A stretch of 64,000 bases of DNA from a candidate division FCPU426 bacterium. GTDB taxonomy: Bacteria; Oederibacteriota; Muellerivitia; Muellerivitales; Muellerivitaceae. The position numbers and the translations under genes were made by a program. The stretch is from the NCBI GenBank assembly GCA_030041545.1, contig JASHNQ010000072.1, positions 1 to 64,000 on the forward strand. Direction: 5' to 3'. Positions 59,400-64,000 of this stretch are shown here, in pieces. Each line of letters opens with the position of its first letter. Position 1 is the stretch's first letter. The notes beneath the pieces are model-generated. The model was not told the origin of the DNA and did not search any database. It worked only from the letters and a program-made list of their open reading frames with translations.

Positions 59400-59872
59400 C
59401 AAGCTACCAACTTCTTTAATGATTGTCCACAGGTGGAAAACAAGGGGGTAAACATAGTCAATCGCTAGGGTTAAGTCAATCCTATTCCCCCAAGGCCTGG
59501 TTTTCAGGCACCTTTTTGTCAGCCTAACATCCATCGTTTTAAGGGGCTTCCAAGGTCACTACATAGGGATCATTAACCGTCCTTTTCTCAAGCAAAGACA
59601 AAAGCTTGATTAGCGATGCTGGTCGGTTTTGTAAAATCGAAATTTTTCGTTCTTCTTAGACCCATTGACTGAAAGCCATTTCCCTAAAGCAACTGACTTT
59701 TTGTCTTATCCGTGTCATATACGTGTCAAACTCAACCGTCAAAATCGGGTCTTGACCGTCGCCAACGGTCTTTGACCGTCACCAACAAAAAAGGCCTCTG
59801 CTTGCTCCGGTCTTTAAAACCGTTGCAAACAAAGGCCGATTAAAACGCGCTGGGGACTGTTAAATTTTAAAG
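59400..59872. other. Noncoding right end of the island
   Basis: About 470 bases without a supported gene. It contains three GACCGTC-type repeats (CTTGACCGTCGCCAACGG; TTTGACCGTCACCAAC; CAACCGTC) and CGTGTCATATACGTGTCAA at 59,711-59,729. These may be recombinase or excisionase sites near attR. Confidence 0.6.
59711..59729. promoter_or_regulatory. Candidate integrase arm site, right
   Basis: CGTGTCATATACGTGTCAA matches the left-end motif at 44,609-44,627 at 18 of 19 bases. It is followed within 60 bases by the GACCGTC repeats. Confidence 0.55.
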
Positions 59873-59949
59873 TGGTGCGCCTGGAGGGATTCGAACCCCC
59901 AACCTACTGATCCGTAGTCAGTTGCTCTATCCAGTTGAGCCACAGGCGC
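59873..59949 (-). tRNA. tRNA-Arg (ACG), island target site (attR)
   Basis: A 77-nt cloverleaf: acceptor GCGCCTG/CAGGCGC, D-arm GCTCAACTGGATAGAGC, anticodon arm CTGA-CTACGGA-TCAG (anticodon ACG, to be read as ICG after TadA), T-arm GGGGGTTCGAATCCCTC and encoded CCA. The 3' 49 bases are the island's direct repeat. Confidence 0.95.
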
Positions 59950-60001
59950 AGCCGTTCCTTATCCTGGAACCCAGGAAAGGACGAGTATATTACCCAAAAC
60001 C

Positions 60002-60125
60002 TTAATTTTGCCGCAAGTATAAAGGGCTCGGGCTATTTATCCCAAAAACCCGACAAAAGAAGGACCCCAACGGCGCTGAAGACCACCGCGGCGATTTTCT
60101 GGAGAACCCGCGGCTGGATGAATTT
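60002..60125 (-). repeat. Second copy of the GDT1 gene 3' end
   Basis: 124 bp that matches 61,627-61,750 with about seven differences. The minus strand reads FIQPRVLQKIAAVVFSAVGV plus LLLSGFWDK and a stop, against FIQPVV...VGI in the intact gene. Together they flank a 1.6-kb toxin-antitoxin segment as direct repeats. Confidence 0.9.
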
Positions 60126-60240
60126 AATGAATTATAAAAGGCGGATTCTTTTTCACGGTTCCGCACTGTATAATTTCCTTAAGCTTTTTGAATTTTATCG
60201 AAAAGCGGTGTTCAGTTGATGCTTTAGACGGGGGTTCATC

Positions 60241-60492
60241 GTGAATCGCAAAACATCAGGTTCCATAGCCGTTCTTCATGGCGGCGTACTTTCATTACCC
60301 GCCTCTTTTAAACGGCAATTGAGGACGAAAACCGGCCGTGCCTTCCTGGTGGAAGAACATGGAAACAACTTGCTCTTGAAACCCTTCGAAATTGAACTGT
60401 ATTCCAACGAACAAATCGCCCGCTGGAAAAAAGAAGGACGCCTGACACGACGGGGAACGGCCGCCCTCCGCAAAAAAATCCTCAACCATTAA
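60241..60492 (+). CDS. AbrB/MazE-type antitoxin
   Basis: An 83-residue protein. The N-terminal swapped-hairpin domain reads SGSIAVLHGGVLSLPASFKR then LRTKTGRAFLVEEHGNNLLL, and a basic C-terminal helix (ARWKKEGRLTRRGTAALRKK) should bind the toxin. It begins at GTG 60241 and lies six bases before the PIN toxin gene. Confidence 0.78.
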   Translation: MNRKTSGSIAVLHGGVLSLPASFKRQLRTKTGRAFLVEEHGNNLLLKPFEIELYSNEQIARWKKEGRLTRRGTAALRKKILNH

Positions 60493-60498
60493 GAAGAA

Positions 60499-60903
60499 AT
60501 GAGGATTTTCCTCGACGCAAACGTCCTTTTTTCCGCCGCTTACGACCCCCGGAGTTCCCATTACATCATTCTCCTAACAGGCCATGAAGCGGGCTGGGTT
60601 TTCATCACTTGCGATTGGGCTTGGTTGGAAGCGGAACGAAACCTCTTCCTTAAAAAACCTGCCGCCTTGCACAACTTAAGAATCCTCTCCCGTTGGGTTG
60701 AAACCATTCCGGCTGTTACGGAGGGAACCTGTCCTATTCATCTGCCCAATAAGGATAAGCCCATATTTCTCTCGGCGGTTCATGCCAACGCCACTCATTT
60801 GTTAACCGGGGATTATAAGGACTTTGGCCCTCACATGAACAAACCGCACAAGACCCAGGGAATATGGATTCAAAGCACGGCCGATTTCTTAAATTCACTG
60901 TAG
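60499..60903 (+). CDS. PIN-domain toxin
   Basis: A 134-residue PIN nuclease. RIFLDANVLFSAAYDPRSSH holds the first Asp/Asn pair, WLEAERNLFLKKP the Glu, and NKDKPIFLSAVHANATHLLT plus GDYKDFG the later acids. Partner of the adjacent AbrB-type antitoxin. Confidence 0.83.
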   Translation: MRIFLDANVLFSAAYDPRSSHYIILLTGHEAGWVFITCDWAWLEAERNLFLKKPAALHNLRILSRWVETIPAVTEGTCPIHLPNKDKPIFLSAVHANATHLLTGDYKDFGPHMNKPHKTQGIWIQSTADFLNSL

Positions 60904-60978
60904 ATTGAAAACGTATGAACAACAGCCTTAGCTTGGGATGGCTCAATTTAGAAATTATGATTTGTTTAGGAGTCGGTC

Positions 60979-61260
60979 ATGGCCGTAAGCCTTCGGCGCA
61001 AAGACGAAATCAAAGTCCCCTTGAGCCACAAGGAAAAGGTGGCCGTTGAAAAGGCCGCGTCCTCGTTAGGTGTCAGCTTGGCGGAGTTCTTCCGTGTTTA
61101 TGTGATGAGGGTTATAAAGTTTAACCTGTCCACCCAAAATCGGATTGTTTTGTCCGAAAGGGACTGGAAAAAAGCCGTTTATACCTTGAACCATCCCCCC
61201 AAACCGGGTAAGGCCTTGACCGCCGCCGCTAAAGAGTTCAAGGAATCAATGTCGTTCTAG
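60979..61260 (+). CDS. DUF1778/TacA-like antitoxin without a recognised toxin
   Basis: A 93-residue protein with a ribbon-helix-helix start (EIKVPLSHKEKVAVEKAASS; GVSLAEFFRVYVMRV) and the DUF1778 tail IVLSERDWKKAVYTLNHPPK plus PGKALTAAAKEFKE. In TacAT pairs a GNAT toxin follows; here a small opposite-strand gene overlaps the end, so the toxin has been lost or lies elsewhere. Confidence 0.75.
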   Translation: MAVSLRRKDEIKVPLSHKEKVAVEKAASSLGVSLAEFFRVYVMRVIKFNLSTQNRIVLSERDWKKAVYTLNHPPKPGKALTAAAKEFKESMSF

Positions 61261-61455
61261 CTTTTTCTGATAGGCCCCACACCTGAATTCTTCCTTGCCT
61301 TCTTGGTCCGCCCGAGTGAGGGTGCAAAAGATTTCCTGGCTTGGATCGTTGTCGTGACGGCATGTGACGCATAGGCTGGGTTTGGGAACTAAGCCTGGAT
61401 TGATTGGCGTACCGTCATCGTTGAAAAAACCGTGTATTTCTTCCGCGTCACTCAT
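61246..61455 (-). CDS. Small Cys-rich protein
   Basis: A 69-residue protein with CVTC, a later Cys in IFCTLTRADQEG and a final FRCGAYQ, which suggests a four-Cys zinc site. No family recognised. Its start overlaps the stop of an upstream truncated ORF (ATGA), and its end overlaps the convergent DUF1778 gene by 15 bases. GAGGG precedes the ATG. Confidence 0.6.
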   Translation of the reverse strand: MSDAEEIHGFFNDDGTPINPGLVPKPSLCVTCRHDNDPSQEIFCTLTRADQEGKEEFRCGAYQKKLERH

Positions 61456-61626
61456 AATCCCTCTTCGGGTATCAATTCCATTTCATTCCCTTTTCGGGGC
61501 TTGGCGGCAAGGAATTCGAATAAGGCGTTATCCTTCGAAGCCGCCCGCATCAACCAATCCGCAACAGTTTTTTTCCCCGGCCCACCAGGAATTTTTCCAA
61601 CCGTTCCATGTGAATGCCGACTTTCT
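61452..61626 (-). pseudogene. Truncated ORF cut at the direct-repeat border
   Basis: The minus-strand frame KKTVADWLMRAASKDNALFE with FLAAKPRKGNEMELIPEEGL looks coding and ends in an ATGA overlap with the next gene. Upstream it runs into the GDT1-tail repeat at 61,627 without a start codon. It is probably the 3' part of a gene cut when the element joined the repeat. Confidence 0.45.
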
Positions 61627-61657
61627 TTAATTTTGCCGCAAGTATAAAGGGCTTGGG

Positions 61658-62263
61658 CTATTTATCCCAAAAACCCGACAAAAGAAGGATCCCCACGGCG
61701 CTGAAGACCACCGCGGCGATTTTTTGGAGGACCACCGGCTGGATGAATTTTTTGGAATGATGCCCGATCAGCACGAACATCCCGCTGGCCGCCCAGAGGG
61801 CCAGGGTGGAGGCCGAGAAAATAACGGCCGGGTGGCGGCTTTCGCCCACCAGGGTGGCGGTGGCCAATTGGGTCAGGTCCCCCCATTCGGCGATGAAAAT
61901 GACGATAAAGCCGGTCCACACGGTCTTCCAAAAATAGGCCTGGTCCTTGATCCCGGTTTTTTCCTTTTTTCCCCCTTCCCTCAGCCACATCAGCGCCCCG
62001 AAAAGGATGAAGAGGGCTCCCGCGGTTTTGTGGATCACCCAGAGGGGCAGGAGGGTCAATAGGCTCCCGGTCAGGACCGCCACGATGTTTTGGACCAGGT
62101 AGGCCAGGCAAACCCCCACGTAAACGGCAAAGGGGTGGCGCTGGCTGGCCAGGATCAGGACGGCCACGGCCGTCTTGTCCGGCAGTTCGGCCAGGAAGAT
62201 CAGGGCGAAGGTGGAAAAGAAAAGCGCCCAATCCATGCCATGTTGAAAGAGGGCCGTTTCCAT
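61658..62263 (-). CDS. GDT1/TMEM165-family (UPF0016) cation transporter
   Basis: A 201-residue membrane protein with six helices and the two family motifs: FLAELPDKTAVAVLILASQR (ExxDKT) and FIAEWGDLTQLATATLVGES (ExGDxT). Relatives move Mn2+ or Ca2+ in exchange for H+. The start METALFQHGMDW at 62,263 is preferred to the 71-residue longer frame; MDWALFF is a further option. Its last ~30 codons exist twice in this window. Confidence 0.88.
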   Translation of the reverse strand: METALFQHGMDWALFFSTFALIFLAELPDKTAVAVLILASQRHPFAVYVGVCLAYLVQNIVAVLTGSLLTLLPLWVIHKTAGALFILFGALMWLREGGKKEKTGIKDQAYFWKTVWTGFIVIFIAEWGDLTQLATATLVGESRHPAVIFSASTLALWAASGMFVLIGHHSKKFIQPVVLQKIAAVVFSAVGILLLSGFWDK

Positions 62264-62433
62264 AGGCCGCCCATCATAATGGCCTACGGGGAGGGGTGGA
62301 ATCCCTATTTGCGCGGGCCGGCTGTTGAACGGCCGCACCGGGAACGGGGACATTGAACCCGCCTGAAATTCCAACCGGAAACCTTTTGGGGTTAAGAAAC
62401 TCCTCAAGACCGGTTGAATCCGGCCCGTTGAAA

Positions 62434-62470
62434 GCGGGGCGCTCCCTCGAGGGGCGCGCCCTTTTTTTAT
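62434..62470 (+). terminator. Hairpin with T-run between divergent genes
   Basis: GGGGCGCTCCCTCGAGGGGC plus GCGCCC then TTTTTTT has the form of a plus-strand terminator, yet no plus-strand gene ends nearby. It may be a leftover of an earlier arrangement. Confidence 0.55.
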
Positions 62471-62540
62471 AAGCATGTTCTTTTACCCGGCTAAGGGTAA
62501 TCTCGTACAATCCAAGGGACGCGAACGAAAAGGGGGAAAC

Positions 62541-62735
62541 ATGAAAAAATGGTTTGGGATTTTATTGGGTATTTTGTTTTTAGCCGGCACCGGTATGGCC
62601 ATGGCCGATGATGTGCCCCATCACGACGACCACCATAAAAAAATCGTCCATAAAAAAAGGCGTCCCCGCCATAAGGTGGTTCACCACGACGACCACCCCA
62701 TGGATCACCCCGGCGACCATCCTGACGTACCTTGA
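62541..62735 (+). CDS. Small exported His/Asp-rich protein
   Basis: A 64-residue protein with a signal peptide (MKKWFGILLGILFLAGTGMA). The mature part is almost only His, Asp and Lys (VPHHDDHHKKIVHKK; VVHHDDHPMDHPGDHP), fit for binding Zn, Ni or Cu in the periplasm. ATG 62541 follows AAAAGGGGGAAAC. Confidence 0.75.
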   Translation: MKKWFGILLGILFLAGTGMAMADDVPHHDDHHKKIVHKKRRPRHKVVHHDDHPMDHPGDHPDVP

Positions 62736-62795
62736 CCCGCAAGAAAAACCGAAGCCGTTAACGCGGGGCGGGGGCTTTAGGGCTTCCGCCCTTTT

Positions 62796-63128
62796 TCACG
62801 CCCATTTCTTGAAGACGAAAAAGACCGCGCCCACCATGAAGGCGAATCCCACCAGGTAGTTCCACTTCAGGCTTTCCCGCAGGTAAAACACCGAGAAGAA
62901 ACAGAAGACGATGAGCGTGATGACCTCCTGGATGGTCTTCAACTGGGCCGTGGTGAACTCGTAGCTGCCGATGCGGTTGGCGGGCACCTGGAAGCAGTAC
63001 TCGAAAAGGGCGATGCCCCAGCTGGCCAGGATGGCGATCCAAAGGGGGCTTTGCCGGTACTTGAGATGGCCGTACCACGCGAAGGTCATGAAGGTGTTGG
63101 AAACCAAAAGCAGCAGGATCGTGCGCAT
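62796..63128 (-). CDS. DUF486/DMT-type small membrane protein
   Basis: A 110-residue protein with four helices. It follows the DUF486 family closely: LVSNTFMTFAWYGHLKYRQS, SWGIALFEYCFQVPANRIGS, LKTIQEVITLIVFCFFSVFY and a final helix ending in KKWA. Function unknown, of the drug/metabolite-transporter superfamily. Confidence 0.88.
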   Translation of the reverse strand: MRTILLLLVSNTFMTFAWYGHLKYRQSPLWIAILASWGIALFEYCFQVPANRIGSYEFTTAQLKTIQEVITLIVFCFFSVFYLRESLKWNYLVGFAFMVGAVFFVFKKWA

Positions 63129-63275
63129 GGATCGAGATTCCTTTCTTGAAGGGGGATGGGTACGGCGGGCACTAAATTAAGCCGAATCCCGCGCCAATGC
63201 AACGATTCCCCGGCCAAGTCCTCCTTGAAGGCCCTTTCAAAAGGCCCTAAACTGACGCTCCGTTTTGCTTTTATT

Positions 63276-63532
63276 TGTCATTGCGAGCCACGAATTTGGG
63301 AGCGAAGCAACCTCAGTTCATGGGTGGTTTACGCTGGTTGGTTTTGATTAACAAGGGCATATTTTGGAACTGGGGTTGTCCTGGGGTTAAAGCCCCAGGA
63401 TGGTTGGCCTGAATTACAGGTCAACTACTCCAAGCCGTTGTTATCGGTCCCGCCCTTCGAGAGCCTCAGGGCTTAATGATTAGGCCATGAGCTTGTCGAA
63501 TGGCTATTCGCGGGCCACTCCTCGCAATGACA
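63276..63532. repeat. TCATTGCGAG palindromic element, copy 2
   Basis: Ends TGTCATTGCGAG (63,276) and CTCGCAATGACA (63,521) match the 8.1-kb copy, as do the inner GCGAAGCAACCTCAGTTC and GGAACTGGGGTTG. About 100 extra bases on the right include a CCTTCGA...CTCAGGGC-type core, so it appears to be a composite of two palindrome families. Confidence 0.75.
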
Positions 63533-63563
63533 CCTAAAAATTTACTTTAATAAGGTGATCATC

Positions 63564-64000
63564 GTGGCCCGGCCGCTCTTCTTAGACGCCCTCCAGGAAA
63601 AGGTCCTCATCTTCGACGGGGCCATGGGCACCAACATCCAGGCCTACAACCTGTCCAAGGAAGACTTCGGCGGCAAGGAAGGCCTGAACGACTATCTTTG
63701 CGTCACCAAGCCCCAGGTGATCCGCGAAATCCACGAGGGGTTCCTGAAGGCGGGCGTGGATTGCCTGGAAACCAACACCTTCGGTTCCAACCGCCTGAAG
63801 CTGGGCGAATACGGCATCGCGGACCAGATCGTTCAGGTGAATACCGCGGCCGTGAAGCTTGCCCGCGAGCTGGCCGACAAGTATTCCACCCCCGGCCATC
63901 CCCGTTTCGTGGTGGGCTCCATGGGCCCCACGGGCATGCTGCCCGCCTCCGAGGACCCGGACCTGGGCAAGATCCACCCCGACGAGCTGGAAGCCATTTA
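63564..64000 (+). CDS. metH: Methionine synthase MetH, N-terminal part (runs off the window)
   Basis: The first ~145 codons of a cobalamin-dependent methionine synthase: LIFDGAMGTNIQAYNLSKED, FLKAGVDCLETNTFGSNRLK and HPRFVVGSMGPTGMLP, the homocysteine-binding barrel. It transfers a methyl group from methyltetrahydrofolate to homocysteine. The start is GTG 63564 behind AAGGTG; GTG 63555 is in frame too. Open to the window edge, so the zinc-Cys and cobalamin domains are not visible. No cobalamin riboswitch was seen upstream. Confidence 0.9.
   Translation, partial: MARPLFLDALQEKVLIFDGAMGTNIQAYNLSKEDFGGKEGLNDYLCVTKPQVIREIHEGFLKAGVDCLETNTFGSNRLKLGEYGIADQIVQVNTAAVKLARELADKYSTPGHPRFVVGSMGPTGMLPASEDPDLGKIHPDELEAI

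Larger units (their letters stand above)
44459..59921. mobile_element. 15.5-kb genomic island in tRNA-Arg(ACG) carrying defence genes
   Basis: It is bounded by identical 49-bp repeats: 44,459-44,507, a fragment of the tRNA-Arg 3' half, and 59,873-59,921 inside the intact tRNA. It carries a tyrosine integrase next to the left repeat, an excisionase-like gene, a coupling ATPase, RadC, two AT-rich defence-like operons and a HicAB-like pair. The backbone is GC-rich like the host, while the cargo is clearly AT-rich. No relaxase or type IV secretion genes were recognised, so it resembles a mobilisable rather than self-transmissible element. Confidence 0.92.

Noticed and set aside
63129..63563. Possible cobalamin or SAM riboswitch ahead of metH
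   Set aside because: The region is filled by a palindromic element and lacks the B12-box or SAM core motifs.

Overview
The window is a chromosome segment from a Gram-negative, LPS-bearing bacterium. It carries heptosyltransferase, Kdo hydroxylase, LpxL-type acyltransferase, UppP and a TonB-dependent receptor. Most of it is GC-rich. Many single-domain response regulators and a very large number of imperfect palindromes between genes, one of them inserted in frame in dnaX, suggest an uncultured environmental lineage of the Elusimicrobia/Omnitrophica/deltaproteobacterial kind. I cannot place it more precisely from sequence alone.

Region 1 (1-19 kb) is ordinary chromosome: response regulators, a Crp/Fnr regulator, di-iron hemerythrin-like proteins, MFS and VIT-type transporters, Hsp20, a Kdo hydroxylase-heptosyltransferase operon, a ClC channel with CBS domains, DoxX, an NHL-repeat protein and pirin. 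Region 2 (19.5-30 kb) is a sensory cluster: TonB-dependent receptor, YfiR-like periplasmic protein, CHASE8-PAS histidine kinase and two response regulators, most of them overlapping or nearly so. A 1008-residue hybrid kinase and a convergent tandem pair of CheX-like genes follow. Region 3 (30-39 kb) holds envelope and metabolic genes, a VapBC pair and a 1.2-kb stretch of degenerate tandem repeats (21-bp and ~53-bp units) downstream of tRNA-Asn.

Region 4 (39-44.4 kb) is the dnaX-ybaB-recR operon with the SRP RNA, tRNA-Ser, tRNA-Ala and tadA. It is full of structured repeats: extra recR 3' ends with covarying stems, a 122-bp tandem array that repeats the 5' end of tRNA-Ser, and AT-armed palindromes in nearly every gap.

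Region 5 (44,459-59,921) is a 15.5-kb genomic island in the 3' end of tRNA-Arg(ACG), flanked by 49-bp direct repeats. Its backbone is an integrase, an excisionase-like HTH protein, an unknown coupled ORF, a replication-relaxation-like protein, a TraG/VirD4-like coupling ATPase, a ribbon-helix-helix protein and RadC. Two AT-rich cargo blocks look like anti-phage systems. One is a five-gene operon: HNH nuclease with a DUF3427-like N-terminus, an unknown protein, a Z1-type ATPase, a C5-cytosine methyltransferase and Vsr. The other is a three-gene operon: TSPPY-type DNA methyltransferase, FRG-domain protein and DUF262 (GmrS/DndB-like) protein. A HicAB-like pair lies near the tRNA. These two operons are the best candidates for an undescribed system.

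Region 6 (60-64 kb) has a 1.6-kb toxin-antitoxin mini-element flanked by two allelic copies of the 3' end of a GDT1/TMEM165-family gene, then that gene, two small genes and the start of metH, which runs off the window.

A recurring theme is that gene ends (tRNA-Arg, tRNA-Ser, recR, GDT1) are duplicated next to the intact gene, which marks repeated site-specific insertion or local duplication.
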